From positions 1 to 46,760 of the forward strand of contig CAMVOY010000014.1 of assembly GCA_947169235.1 (NCBI GenBank): DNA of 46,760 nucleotides. The letters run 5' to 3'. This document shows positions 1 to 9,900 of this stretch, one piece after another. Within the stretch, counting starts at the first letter, position 1, and every line of letters starts with the position of its first letter. The stretch is from an uncultured Lachnospiraceae bacterium. Lineage in GTDB: Bacteria > Bacillota > Clostridia > Lachnospirales > Lachnospiraceae. The translations under genes and the position numbers were made by a program. The notes under the pieces are model-generated. The model had not been told where the DNA came from and made no database searches. It saw only the letters and a program-made list of their open reading frames with translations.

Positions 1-260
1 TCCTCCGAGGAGAAACTATCCTCCTTCGGAAGCTTCATCGCCAGATCCGTATCCCAGAACATATGATGGACTTTTCTGACAACGCTCGTTCCTTCTCCTT
101 CTACTGGTTCGGAATCTATTCGATATGTATCAAGGAGCATATTGCCAACAGCAAATAAATCCCGGGATGCCTCTTCCATTGCATCCTGAGATTCCTCATT
201 TACAATAACCTCTTCTTCTGTTTCAGGAATATCGCCGTTTACCGCAGCTTCATCGTACAC
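1..260 (-). CDS. Eukaryotic-type Ser/Thr protein kinase, N-terminal part (cut by window edge)
   Basis: An open frame runs from a GTG start off the left edge, giving 86 residues. The start is supported by an AAGGAAG ribosome binding site 9 bases upstream and an in-frame TGA just before it. About 40 acidic residues come first (many Glu). Then comes a stretch that looks like a kinase N-lobe: LLDTYRID, a degenerate glycine-rich loop (GEGTSVVRKVHH) and DLAMK, where the Lys would be the ATP-anchoring residue. The loop lacks the usual GxGxxG spacing. The call rests on this N-lobe pattern only; catalytic and activation loops lie outside the window. It is the next same-strand gene after tpiA, separated by 106 bases with a perfect stem-loop, so co-transcription with glycolysis genes is possible but unproven. 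Confidence 0.6.
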   Translation of the reverse strand, partial: MYDEAAVNGDIPETEEEVIVNEESQDAMEEASRDLFAVGNMLLDTYRIDSEPVEGEGTSVVRKVHHMFWDTDLAMKLPKEDSFSSE

Positions 261-286
261 TGTCTTTCACTTCCTTATAGCCCGAA

Positions 287-327
287 TTATCCCGAAATAC
301 GGCATCTCCACCGATATTTCGGGATAA
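287..327. repeat. Perfect 13-bp stem-loop between tpiA and the kinase gene
   Basis: The arms at 287-299 and 315-327 (TTATCCCGAAATA and its complement) pair perfectly. CGG/CCG in the loop can extend the stem past one bulged base. Neither strand has a T-run directly after the stem, so it is not a classic intrinsic terminator. A second CCCGAA copy at 281-286 could compete for the TTCGGG arm. It may be an mRNA processing or stability structure, or a protein-binding palindrome. Confidence 0.6.
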
Positions 328-366
328 AGTAATCTAATATATCAGAACGCTTTTATCTGCGCCTTA

Positions 367-1113
367 TTATGCGTTAACGATCTGTCCGAAATCAGCCTTA
401 AGTGAAGCTCCTCCGATAAGTCCGCCATCGATGTTGGGCTTGGAAAGAAGCTCTGCTGCATTTGATGCGTTCATAGATCCGCCGTACTGGATGCGGATAG
501 CATCAGCAGTTGCCTGATCATAGATCTCACCGATGCACTCACGGATAGCTGCGCATACTTCCTCAGCCTGATCAGCTGTAGCAGTCTTACCTGTTCCGAT
601 AGCCCAGATAGGCTCGTAAGCGATAACAGCCTTCTTTGCCTGATCAGCAGTGATGTCAAGAAATGCGATCTTGATCTGCTGACGGATCCAATCGATCGTG
701 ATGCCCTGCTCACGCTGTGTAAGGCTCTCTCCGCAGCAGATGATCGGAGTGATATCATGCTTGAAGGCCTGCTTGATCTTTTTATTAACTGTCTCATCAG
801 TCTCAGCGAAGTACTCTCTTCTCTCTGAGTGTCCGATGATAACATACTTAACACCGGCATCTGTCAGCATGTTTGCTGCGATCTCTCCGGTATAAGCACC
901 GCTCTCCTCGAAGTAAAGGTTCTCAGCTCCTACTTCAACATTTGTTCCTTTAACCGCCTCAACAACAGGGATGATGTCGATGGCCGGTACGCAGAATACT
1001 ACATCCACGTCATCATTTTTTACGATAGGAATAAGTGTTTTTGCAAGCTCAACCGCCTCAGACGGGGTCTTGTTCATCTTCCAGTTACCTGCGATAATTC
1101 TTCTTCTACTCAT
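367..1113 (-). CDS. tpiA: Triosephosphate isomerase
   Basis: This cytosolic glycolytic enzyme interconverts dihydroxyacetone phosphate and glyceraldehyde 3-phosphate. At 248 residues it has normal family length. Visible motifs are GNWKMN (residues 9-14, substrate Lys), GHSERR (catalytic His), [11 protein letters not shown] (catalytic Glu), YGGSM and GLIGGASL (phosphate binding). The start chosen is the ATG giving MSRRRII, which has GGAG 9 bases upstream; an in-frame ATG five codons earlier has no good ribosome binding site. It lies 30 bases after pgk and is last in the gap-pgk-tpiA run. Confidence 0.97.
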   Translation of the reverse strand: MSRRRIIAGNWKMNKTPSEAVELAKTLIPIVKNDDVDVVFCVPAIDIIPVVEAVKGTNVEVGAENLYFEESGAYTGEIAANMLTDAGVKYVIIGHSERREYFAETDETVNKKIKQAFKHDITPIICCGESLTQREQGITIDWIRQQIKIAFLDITADQAKKAVIAYEPIWAIGTGKTATADQAEEVCAAIRECIGEIYDQATADAIRIQYGGSMNASNAAELLSKPNIDGGLIGGASLKADFGQIVNA

Positions 1114-1143
1114 TCTGATTATCTCCATTTCTATGTTTTCTAG

Positions 1144-2355
1144 TTATCGGTCGTTAGCAGCAGCTACACCCGGAAGCTCCTTACCCTCGAGGAACTCAAG
1201 TGAAGCACCACCACCTGTTGAGATGTGACTCATCTTGTCACCGAGACCCATCTGATTTACGGCTGCAGCAGAGTCACCACCACCGATGATGGTCGTAGCA
1301 CTTGACTCAGCGAGTGCCTGAGCTACTGCGAGGGTACCCTTTGCAAGAGTCGGGTTCTCAAACACGCCCATAGGTCCGTTCCAAACAACAGTCTTGGCAT
1401 TTTTAACTTCGTTAGCAAACATCTCGGCAGTCTTTGTACCGATGTCGCAAGCCTCTTTGTCAGCCGGGATAGAATCAGCACTTACGATCTCAACGTCGAT
1501 CGGAGCATCGATCGGGTTCGGGAAATCAGTGATAACTGCGCTGTCTACAGGAAGAAGGAGCTTCTTTCCGAGCTTCTCAGCTTTGGCGATCATCTCGCGG
1601 CAGTAGTCGAGCTTCTCGTCATCGCAGAGAGACTTTCCGATCTCCTTGCCCTGAGCCTTAAGGAATGTATAAGCCATACCACCACCGATGATAAGAGTAT
1701 CACACTTGGTAAGCAGGTTATCAATTACGTTAAGCTTATCAGCGACTTTTGCGCCACCGAGAATAGCAACAAACGGACGCTCCGGATTCTCAACCGCGTT
1801 ACCGAGGAAATCGATCTCCTTCTGCATAAGGTATCCTACAACAGCTGTATCCTTAAGAGCAGCCACACCTACGTTTGAGCAGTGTGCACGGTGTGCTGTA
1901 CCGAAAGCATCATTTACAAATACATCACAGATAGATGCGAGATCCTGTGAGAATGCATCTCCGTTCTTGGTCTCCTCAGGACGGAAGCGTGTGTTCTCGA
2001 GAAGGATAACATCACCATCGTTCATGGCAGCAACTGCCTCACGTACGTTGTCTCCGACAACCTCAGGGTTCGGAACGAACTTTACTTTCTGACCCAGAAG
2101 TGCAGAAAGTCTCTCAGCAACAGGTGCGAGTGTCTTGGTCTTTTTATCCTCTTCAGTCTTTACCTTGCCGAGGTGTGAGCAAAGGATAACCTTGCCACCG
2201 TCAGCGATCAGCTTTTTGATGGTCGGCAGAGCAGCTACGAGACGGTTCTCATCAGTGATCTTGCCCTCGATGATCGGCACGTTGAAGTCGCAGCGGCAGA
2301 GCACGCGCTGTCCTTTTACATTGATATCATCAACAGATTTTTTGTTAAGTCCCAT
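1144..2355 (-). CDS. pgk: Phosphoglycerate kinase
   Basis: This enzyme transfers phosphate from 1,3-bisphosphoglycerate to ADP in glycolysis. At 403 residues it has family length. The N-domain carries [14 protein letters not shown] and ENTRFRPEE for substrate binding. The C-domain carries the nucleotide-binding [24 protein letters not shown] and [18 protein letters not shown]. The ATG follows an ideal GGAGG site at 6 bases. It lies between gap (82 bases upstream, with a structured spacer) and tpiA. Confidence 0.98.
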   Translation of the reverse strand: MGLNKKSVDDINVKGQRVLCRCDFNVPIIEGKITDENRLVAALPTIKKLIADGGKVILCSHLGKVKTEEDKKTKTLAPVAERLSALLGQKVKFVPNPEVVGDNVREAVAAMNDGDVILLENTRFRPEETKNGDAFSQDLASICDVFVNDAFGTAHRAHCSNVGVAALKDTAVVGYLMQKEIDFLGNAVENPERPFVAILGGAKVADKLNVIDNLLTKCDTLIIGGGMAYTFLKAQGKEIGKSLCDDEKLDYCREMIAKAEKLGKKLLLPVDSAVITDFPNPIDAPIDVEIVSADSIPADKEACDIGTKTAEMFANEVKNAKTVVWNGPMGVFENPTLAKGTLAVAQALAESSATTIIGGGDSAAAVNQMGLGDKMSHISTGGGASLEFLEGKELPGVAAANDR

Positions 2356-2383
2356 TTTTTTCCTCCTTTATAAACCAACGAAA

Positions 2384-2416
2384 GTCCCGGTCCTTCAGAC
2401 CGGACCTTTCCCGGTC
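2384..2416 (-). promoter_or_regulatory. Alternative stem-loops in the gap-pgk spacer
   Basis: Three short segments in the spacer can pair in two exclusive ways: CCGGTC at 387-392 and at 411-416 (+2000) both complement GACCGG at 2398-2403. In the transcript the second and third segments form a stem of about 8 bp with one bulged G, directly before the pgk ribosome binding site. There is no T-run, so an intrinsic terminator is unlikely. A processing or translation-control structure is possible. Confidence 0.45.
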
Positions 2417-2437
2417 ATACATTTAATGTTTTATCAA

Positions 2438-3457
2438 TTACGCACCAAGAAGTGAACCGAAGTGCTTAATTGTACGTACCATCTGGCTTGTGTATGAGTT
2501 CTCGTTATCATACCATGATACTACCTGTACCTGAGTTGTTCCGTTATCAAGCGGAAGAACCATTGTCTGAGTAGAATCAAAGAGTGATCCGAAACGCATA
2601 CCTACGATATCTGATGAAACGATCTCATCCTCGTTGTATCCGAATGACTCATTTGCAGCAGCCTTCATAGCGCTGTTAACCTGCTCTTTTGTTACGTTAC
2701 CCTCTACAACAGCTGTAAGGATTGTAGTAGAACCTGTCGGGGTCGGTACACGCTGAGCAGCACCGATGAGCTTACCATTGAGCTCAGGGATAACAAGTCC
2801 GATTGCCTTTGCAGCACCTGTTGAGTTAGGAACGATGTTGACTGCAGCAGCACGGCTACGACGCTTGTCGCCCTTTCTCTGCGGTCCGTCAAGTGTCATC
2901 TGATCACCTGTGTAAGCGTGGATGGTGCACATGATACCTGACTTTATAGTTGCACAATCATTGAGTGCCTTTGCCATAGGAGCAAGACAGTTGGTTGTAC
3001 ATGAAGCAGCTGAAATGATCTTGTCGTCCTTTGTAAGTGTCTGATGGTTTACATTGTAAACGATCGTAGGAAGATCATTACCTGCCGGTGCGGAAATGAT
3101 AACGTGCTTAGCACCTGCATCGATATGAGCCTGAGCCTTGTCCTTTGATGTGTAGAATCCTGTACACTCAAGAACAACGTCTACTCCAAGATCTCCCCAA
3201 GGAAGATTCTTTGCATCAGCCTCTGCGTAGATGGTGATCTTCTTGCCATCAACTGTGATGAAGTTCTCACCTGATGTAACCTTGTCGCAAAGCTCATATC
3301 TTCCCTGTGTTGAGTCATACTTAAGAAGATGAGCCAACATCTCAGGAGAAGTAAGATCATTGATAGCTACGATCTCAAAACCCTCAGCGCCGAACATCTG
3401 ACGGAATGCCAGACGACCGATACGACCAAAACCATTAATTGCTACTTTTACTGCCAT
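2438..3457 (-). CDS. gap: Glyceraldehyde-3-phosphate dehydrogenase, type I
   Basis: This NAD-dependent glycolytic enzyme makes 1,3-bisphosphoglycerate. The protein is 339 residues, normal for the family. It has the Rossmann motif INGFGRIGR (residues 7-15), IND at 32-34 suggesting NAD preference, and the catalytic Cys153 in SCTTNC. It ends with [13 protein letters not shown]. The start is the ATG giving MAVKVAING, with AGAGG upstream; the frame stays open 22 codons further, but that stretch is 5' leader. It is first of the gap-pgk-tpiA run, with a promoter about 140 bases upstream. Confidence 0.97.
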   Translation of the reverse strand: MAVKVAINGFGRIGRLAFRQMFGAEGFEIVAINDLTSPEMLAHLLKYDSTQGRYELCDKVTSGENFITVDGKKITIYAEADAKNLPWGDLGVDVVLECTGFYTSKDKAQAHIDAGAKHVIISAPAGNDLPTIVYNVNHQTLTKDDKIISAASCTTNCLAPMAKALNDCATIKSGIMCTIHAYTGDQMTLDGPQRKGDKRRSRAAAVNIVPNSTGAAKAIGLVIPELNGKLIGAAQRVPTPTGSTTILTAVVEGNVTKEQVNSAMKAAANESFGYNEDEIVSSDIVGMRFGSLFDSTQTMVLPLDNGTTQVQVVSWYDNENSYTSQMVRTIKHFGSLLGA

Positions 3458-3495
3458 AATACAATACCTCTTTTCTGCACCGCTTGTGTTATCAG

Positions 3496-3524
3496 GGTGT
3501 ACGGAAGCGGCGCCGACGCACACC
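3496..3524 (-). promoter_or_regulatory. Stem-loop in the gap 5' leader
   Basis: GGTGT and ACACC arms, extended by CG/CG pairs around one G-U wobble, enclose a GGCGCC palindrome. The structure lies in the predicted leader, about 40 bases before the gap start. It could stabilise the mRNA or regulate translation; no known riboswitch was recognised. Confidence 0.35.
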
Positions 3525-3597
3525 AGGGAGCCATGAAAGCCCGAAGTTACGTATTGTTTTGGACCTTCGTTAAAAAATCCACAATCGTCTGAACAGT

Positions 3598-3626
3598 ATT
3601 CTACATTATTATAAGATAAAAATCAA
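3598..3626 (-). promoter_or_regulatory. Sigma-A-type promoter for gap-pgk-tpiA
   Basis: On the minus strand TTGATT and TAGAAT are separated by 17 bases. This places transcription start roughly 135 bases upstream of gap, just after the glgA stop codon. Confidence 0.6.
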
Positions 3627-3644
3627 GTGTTTTTTTCAGTATAC

Positions 3645-5081
3645 TCAGATGCGATCGTAAAGCTCTTCATACTTCTTCGCCGAGTTGCCCCAGGAGAAGT
3701 CCATAGCCATGCCTCGATCGATGATCTTGTTCCACTCACGTTTGTGGTTGTAGTACACATCCTTCGCGTATCTGATACATCCTAACATCTCATGCGCGTT
3801 GTAGTTCATGAATGAGAAGCCGGTACCCTTATCCTCGAACTCGTTGTACGGCTCGACTGTATCCTTAAGTCCTCCTGTCTCTCTGACGATCGGCACGGTA
3901 CCGTATCTCAAGCTCATAAGCTGGGAGAGTCCGCACGGTTCAAACAGTGACGGCATCAAAAATGCATCGCAGGACGCATATATCTTGTGCGATCTTTCAT
4001 TAGAATAGAAGATATTTGCAGATACCCTGTCCGGATACTTCCATGCAAAGTGTCTGAACAGATGCTCGTATTTTTCTTCGCCGGTACCGAGTACGACGAG
4101 CTGTGTATCCTCAGCGCAGATCTCCTCGATCACGTAGTCGATGAGGTCGAATCCCTTTTGGTCAGTCAGTCGTGATACCACACCGATCATGAACTTCTTC
4201 TCATCCTCAGACAGACCGAGTTCCTTCTGCAGAGCCTTTTTATTTTTGATCTTCTCCTTGCGGAATGTCCTGGCATCATAATTGAAATCGATCATCTGAT
4301 CCTTCGCCGGATCCCACTCATCATAGTCGAGACCGTTTACGATACCGGTAAGGCATCCGCTCTTTGCATTGATCAGGCCATCGAGTCCCTCGCCATAGAA
4401 AGGCATCTTTATCTCCTCGGCGTATGTATCGGAAACCGTGGTTATCTGATCTGCGTATACGAGACCACCCTTCAAGTAGTTCGCATCGCCGTAAGCCTCG
4501 AGTTTGTCCGGAGTGAAGTAATAAGCATCAAGTCCGGTAGTATCCATGACGGTCTTTTTGTCCCAGATACCCTGGAACTTCAGATTATGTATCGTCATGA
4601 TCGTCTTTATGCCTCTATAGAACTCATTCTGCTGGAACGAATCCTGGAGGTAAACAGGCACCAGACCTGTCTGCCAGTCGTGGCAATGGATGATGTCAGG
4701 ACGGAATCCGATCATCGGCAGGCAGGAAAGCGCAGCTTTGTCGAAAAATGCGAACTTCTCGATATCCTGATATATCTCTCCATAGGGAAGCATCCCGCTG
4801 AAGTAGAACTCATTGTCAAGGAAATAGAACGTAACTCCGTTCATCTCCATCTTGAATATGCCGACGTACTGTTTACGCCAAGCCAGATCCATATAGAAGT
4901 GGTCAACATAGTCCATCTGCTCTTTGTACTGTTCCTGGATAGCAGTGTACTTGGGTATGATGACACGAACATCATATTTCTTTTTGTCGAAATAACGCGG
5001 CAACGAACCTACAACGTCCGCAAGACCGCCTGTTTTGATAAAAGGCACGCACTCTGATGCCACAAATAAGATATTCTTCAA
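3645..5081 (-). CDS. glgA: Glycogen synthase (ADP-glucose type, GT5)
   Basis: It elongates alpha-1,4-glucan from ADP-glucose for glycogen storage. The 478-residue length matches bacterial GlgA. The N-terminal KTGG motif (residues 16-19, FIKTGGLADVVGSLP) binds ADP-glucose. The C-terminal domain has GVVSRLTDQKGFDL, FEPCGLSQLMSLRYG and RETGGLKDTV. The start chosen is TTG, 9 bases after GGAGG, giving MKNILFVASE; the frame continues 23 codons upstream but without family similarity. It has its own promoter, and no other glg gene is in the window. Confidence 0.95.
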   Translation of the reverse strand: MKNILFVASECVPFIKTGGLADVVGSLPRYFDKKKYDVRVIIPKYTAIQEQYKEQMDYVDHFYMDLAWRKQYVGIFKMEMNGVTFYFLDNEFYFSGMLPYGEIYQDIEKFAFFDKAALSCLPMIGFRPDIIHCHDWQTGLVPVYLQDSFQQNEFYRGIKTIMTIHNLKFQGIWDKKTVMDTTGLDAYYFTPDKLEAYGDANYLKGGLVYADQITTVSDTYAEEIKMPFYGEGLDGLINAKSGCLTGIVNGLDYDEWDPAKDQMIDFNYDARTFRKEKIKNKKALQKELGLSEDEKKFMIGVVSRLTDQKGFDLIDYVIEEICAEDTQLVVLGTGEEKYEHLFRHFAWKYPDRVSANIFYSNERSHKIYASCDAFLMPSLFEPCGLSQLMSLRYGTVPIVRETGGLKDTVEPYNEFEDKGTGFSFMNYNAHEMLGCIRYAKDVYYNHKREWNKIIDRGMAMDFSWGNSAKKYEELYDRI

Positions 5082-5138
5082 AACACTATCCCTCCATAAT
5101 ATTCCATTGTGTCCGTTGATTTTCAGGCCACCTCTCCT

Positions 5139-5167
5139 ATTATACATCATTTATCGCAAAACATCAA
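5139..5167 (-). promoter_or_regulatory. Promoter for glgA
   Basis: On the minus strand TTGATG and a perfect TATAAT are spaced 17 bases apart, about 60 bases before the TTG start. It begins directly after the recN terminator. Confidence 0.7.
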
Positions 5168-5209
5168 GCAAAAAATAACAGACTCGGACTCCCTCAGGGT
5201 CTGAGTCTG
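5164..5209 (-). terminator. Intrinsic terminator after recN
   Basis: A stem of about 13 bp (CAGACTC and GAGTCTG arms extended inward with two wobble pairs) is followed on the minus strand by TTATTTTTT. It ends recN transcription 25 bases past the stop codon. Confidence 0.85.
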
Positions 5210-5233
5210 TATAGCTGTCCGATATTGATTTTT

Positions 5234-6901
5234 TCAGACTTTGAGCGCATCAGCCATCTCTTTCATCTCACGCGCGTTCTCCCTCACGGCATCGGTGATC
5301 TCCGCTCCTCCCAAAAGTCTCGCAAGCTCATCCAGGCTCTGCTCTTTATCAAGCTGTCTGATCGTGGTTTCCGACGCATCCGCGCCGACCTCCTTCTCGA
5401 TAACAAAGTGCGTGTCCGCCATGGATGCGATCTGAGCCAGATGAGTGATACATATCACCTGATGGTGTCTGGCTATCGTATTCATCTTCTCCGATACCAT
5501 CTGCGCAGTCCGTCCGCTGATGCCGGCATCTATCTCATCAAATATCAATGTCTCTATCTCGTCGCTGTCGGCGAAGACAGATTTGATCGCCAGCATGATA
5601 CGGGACAGTTCTCCTCCCGAAGCGATCTTCGAGAGACTCCTCACGGGCTCTCCCGGATTAGTGGCTATCAGAAACTCTATATCATCCACTCCGTGCTCAG
5701 AAAAATGTTCCGATCTTACTATTTCTATCTCAAATTTTACGTGTGCGAAATTGAGATCCTCCAGAGCCTTTTCTATCTGCGTCTTTAAGGTCTGTGCTGC
5801 CTTATTCCTCAGTGTCGTTAGCTTTTTTGATTTGTCTGCCAACTCTACTACAAGTCTGTCAAATTGTTCACGTCGCTCTTTTTGGAACTTTTCATAGTCG
5901 GCGTAATGCCCGAGCCTCTCCTCGACTATATCGTGATGAGCCATGATCTCATCATAGGTCTCACCATATCTCGATTGCAGACCGTGTATCAGATCGACTC
6001 TCTTCTCGAGTTCTCTGAGTCTCCCCTCATCAAACGAATAATCCTGCATGAATCCGGATAGATCCCTGTTAAAATCTCCCAAAAGACTCTCTATCTCCAT
6101 CAGCTGATCCGAATACCCTTCAAGCTTCGGGTCCATCGCAGATGCCCGTTTCAACTCGGGGATCACTCTGTTTACAGCCTCCCATGAAACCTTGGTACCG
6201 TCATTGTACACGGAAGACAGGACTTCAACAGTGTTTCCGGAGTTTGACGCAACCCTGAAATCTTCGTCTATGCTCTCCATCTCCTGCTTTGAAAGATTGG
6301 CTGACTCGATCTCATTTTTCTCATGAGTCAGAAAGTCTATCTCGCGAGCGAGCTCCTCATCGGAAAGGTCATTCTCCTCGATCTCTTTTCTCACGGAATC
6401 ATACTCGTGATAGACATCGTAGACCTCCTGCAAAGCCATCGCTATCTCCTCGCCTCCGAACCGATCTACGATCTCCCTCTGCTTGGACGGCTTTAGGATC
6501 GACTGATGCTCGTTCTGTCCGTGGATGTCGATACATAAAGAAGCGACCTGCCGGATAACACCGGCAGGCACACTTTCCCCGTTGATCCTGTTTACACTTC
6601 TGTTCTCAGTGATCTTTCTGCTGATCACTATCTCGTCATCCTCGAACGGGATATCCAGCTCGCGGATGGCTCTTTTTGTTTGCTCGTCACTGATGGAGAA
6701 TACCGCTTCCACCGTGGCCGTATCATCACGCCTTCCTATCATCTCGGGAGAGACTCTCCCACCGAGAGCTATGTTAAGCGATCCGATAAGGATAGACTTT
6801 CCCGCTCCGGTCTCACCGGTCAGGATGTTTAAATGCTCACCAAAATCAACATCTGCTTCATCGATGATGGCGAAGTTTTTGACATGCAGATTAACTAACA
6901 C
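5234..6901 (-). CDS. recN: DNA repair protein RecN
   Basis: This SMC-like ATPase acts early in double-strand-break repair. At 555 residues it has family length. It has Walker A GETGAGKS (residues 29-36), a long central coiled coil, the ABC-type signature ASGGELSR and Walker B LIFDEIDAGISG. The GTG start gives MLVNLHVKNFAIIDE, the usual RecN opening, with GAGAGG 5 bases upstream; the frame runs 13 codons further up without similarity. In many Firmicutes recN follows argR, but here it follows the Ig-like surface gene by 78 bases with no clear terminator between. Confidence 0.95.
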   Translation of the reverse strand: MLVNLHVKNFAIIDEADVDFGEHLNILTGETGAGKSILIGSLNIALGGRVSPEMIGRRDDTATVEAVFSISDEQTKRAIRELDIPFEDDEIVISRKITENRSVNRINGESVPAGVIRQVASLCIDIHGQNEHQSILKPSKQREIVDRFGGEEIAMALQEVYDVYHEYDSVRKEIEENDLSDEELAREIDFLTHEKNEIESANLSKQEMESIDEDFRVASNSGNTVEVLSSVYNDGTKVSWEAVNRVIPELKRASAMDPKLEGYSDQLMEIESLLGDFNRDLSGFMQDYSFDEGRLRELEKRVDLIHGLQSRYGETYDEIMAHHDIVEERLGHYADYEKFQKERREQFDRLVVELADKSKKLTTLRNKAAQTLKTQIEKALEDLNFAHVKFEIEIVRSEHFSEHGVDDIEFLIATNPGEPVRSLSKIASGGELSRIMLAIKSVFADSDEIETLIFDEIDAGISGRTAQMVSEKMNTIARHHQVICITHLAQIASMADTHFVIEKEVGADASETTIRQLDKEQSLDELARLLGGAEITDAVRENAREMKEMADALKV

Positions 6902-6979
6902 ATCTCCCTCTCTTTCTCTCCCATAACCGCCGGTTCCCATCCGGCATTCTACCTTTTTTGATTATGCGCTTTAGCGCTG

Positions 6980-9900
6980 CTACTTTATCCTCCTGACGGT
7001 GACCTCGCATCCGAGTTTGACACCATCAACATAGGCATAGATTATGGTCTTTCCGGGTAGTTTTGCTTTGACCAGACCATTTGCATCTACCGAGGCTATC
7101 TCCGGCTTCGCGGAGTACCAGGTTATACCCGTAGTTATGTTATATATAGACAGCTGCTCTGTCGCATACTGAAGCAACGTCACGGCTTTTCTGTTGATAT
7201 CTACGACGGTCACATCAACGTGTCCTTCGACTCCGTTTGCCGCTCGTGCGTAGATGGTGGCCTTTCCGGGTCTGACACCTTTGATCTTGCCCCTTGATGT
7301 GACTGTCGCTACAGACGGTGTATCCGACCAGTATTTAATGGAATCCGTTGCATTCGATGGATTCGGAACCATGCCCGACTGGATTGAACTTCCCTTCGCT
7401 ACGGTCAGGTTGGCGTCCGCGATCGTAAAGTTAGTCACAGGCACAGGCTCTGATACCGTTACCCAACAGTAGGTCTTCTTCTTTGTCGCATCCTTTGATG
7501 TCGCTGTGATCTTTACCATACCCGGTGCGACTCCGATGACCTTTCCTCCGTCGACCGTAGCTATAGATGTATCTCCGGACTTCCACTTCACACCCTTTAT
7601 CGTTGCGTTGGACGGTGTGATCCTGACACTGAGTTTGACACTCTTTCCAACAAGGATGTTTGCATTGGACTTATTCATCTTTATCTTTGTTACCAGGCGT
7701 CTGACTACCACCTTCATGGAGCCCTTCGCCTTGGACCCGTCAAGACATGTCGCAGAGATCGTTGCCTTTCCTACTTTTCTTGCCTTGACTCTACCTGAGC
7801 TCGATACGGTTGCGACTCTCCTGTTTGAGCTTTTCCATTTCAGAGTCTTGTTTCCGTTGTATGCATTTTTGACGGAACGGCTTACCTTGAACTTCTTTCC
7901 GACATTTACGTATTTCACCTTCGGGCTGAGCGTCACCTTCGTACTGTACTGAGGTGTTCTGTACTTGACTGTGAGTGTGTACTCGACATACGCCGAACTG
8001 TTATCCTCGCTCACACCCGTGAGCACTACCATACCTTCAGTCTTTCCGGTGACAATAACCTCCGAACCTCTCTCGTCGAGCTCTACCGAACCCGGATCAT
8101 CGGTTTCATACGGCTCCCAGCTCCATTTTATATTCTTGTTTGCGGCTGTCTGAGGAGTGATCTTTGGAGAGATCGTCAGCGCCTCACCGATATAGACCGT
8201 AGCACGCTTAAAGTCTCCCGTGACCTTTGTAACCTTATCAACTACTATGACGTCAACTATAGCGGTTTTACCTGAGCTCGTGGTCGCACTCACATATGTC
8301 TTTCCCGCTGCGACTGCGGTGAGCAATCCCTTGTCGCTGACCGTTGCTATCTTGTCGTCTCTCATCTTGTATGTTACGGTATCGGTTGATGTCGTCGGTT
8401 TCAGCTTAGGAACAAGCTGAAACTTGCCATTTATCGGATCTCCATTATAGAGAGTAACACTGTCTTTTTCAAACTCAATACCCGTTGAAGCCTCGGTACA
8501 CGTGACAGTGAATGAATAATAAACGTTATCATCCGTACGACATGTGACCGTACAGCTACCCGGCTTCTGACCTACCACCTCGAGCTGCTTTCTCTCCTCA
8601 TCGTAATCCAAATGGCATACGCCGGCCTTATCGGTTTTCCAGATCAGTTTTGTCTCGGCAGTGTCAGGAACGAACTTCAGATTGACCGTCTTTGTATCAC
8701 CGGCCTCTATATCCAGATGATCATCCTTTAGGTTTTCAAAAATGATCTCATCCGGCCCACCTATTATTTTAACGATGGCATTAGCATAAAGATTGTTCGG
8801 GTTATGCTCCGGGCGCACGGTAATACTCACTGTTCCTGGCGCTAAAAACTTGAGGTAACCTGCATTATCAATTGTTGCCACTTTCGTATTATCTACTGTC
8901 CATACAAGCGCCGTTGACGTCGCATCATTAGGCTCAATAGTAAGCTCCTCTTTCATATTGTGTCCATTTTGATAGAACGGAAACTTATAGTCTTCTTTTT
9001 GTTTAAACTCAAGTTTTGTAATAGGAATACGTACCGTAATATCAATCTGAACACGTTTTCCATTTAGAGTATTCTCCACCATCAGTGTACCTGTGCCACC
9101 TGCCAAAGCATTAATAACTGCCGTTTTTCCATCTGCAGCAGGTGTAACGGAGAACACTTCTTCCTTTGAGCTTATCCAACGAAGAGGTGCTTTAGATACA
9201 GTCTCTTTTATTTTTGCCTCTAATGTGAGAACGTCACCTACATTCATAAATCTGTCACCTGCGGGGTTTAGCGTAAAATCCGTCATGGCTGTCTCAACTT
9301 TAACCTGACAGCTTGCAGTACGAACAATACCGCCTTTAGCGATGATAGATGCAGTAATCGTCACATCATCTGTTGTGACTTTCAATCCTTTTATCATTCC
9401 CGATGTATCAACAGAAACAGACGAAGAATTTGAACTCGACCAATTAATGACGCCATCGTATGTTCCATGAACACTTGCAAGCATCTGGTATTCCTGTCCA
9501 ACCATGATCACAAGTGATTCTTCACCTAATGTTATTCCATCTACTATAGTGATATATGTCACAAACTTACCAGATGAAGGATAAGTTGCACCCGGTGGTA
9601 GAAGCCCTCTAACATAATCTTCTTTTCCGGTTTTAACAGTCATTGTAGCCTTGAGATTTCCCTCGCGATCCTTTGCTGTGATACTTTTTTCAACATCATT
9701 ATAGGTCATATAATTTCCGGCAGGAGAATCATTTTCCATCGTTACAAGAACATCAAAAGTATCACCAAAATCGGATGTGCTCATGCCATATGATTCCGGT
9801 AGTTTCAGAATATCATTAGTTCCAAGGACGACTCTTTTCCCATCCTTAATCCCACTGGTTATAGTAATTGTTGCAACTGTCGGTGTATATGTTGCAGCAG

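Noticed and set aside
287-327. Intrinsic terminator after tpiA
   Set aside because: The stem is perfect but no T-run follows it on either strand, so it is listed only as a stem-loop.
5225-5788. 187-residue plus-strand open frame over recN
   Set aside because: It is antisense to recN motifs and starts at the recN terminator; treated as a shadow.
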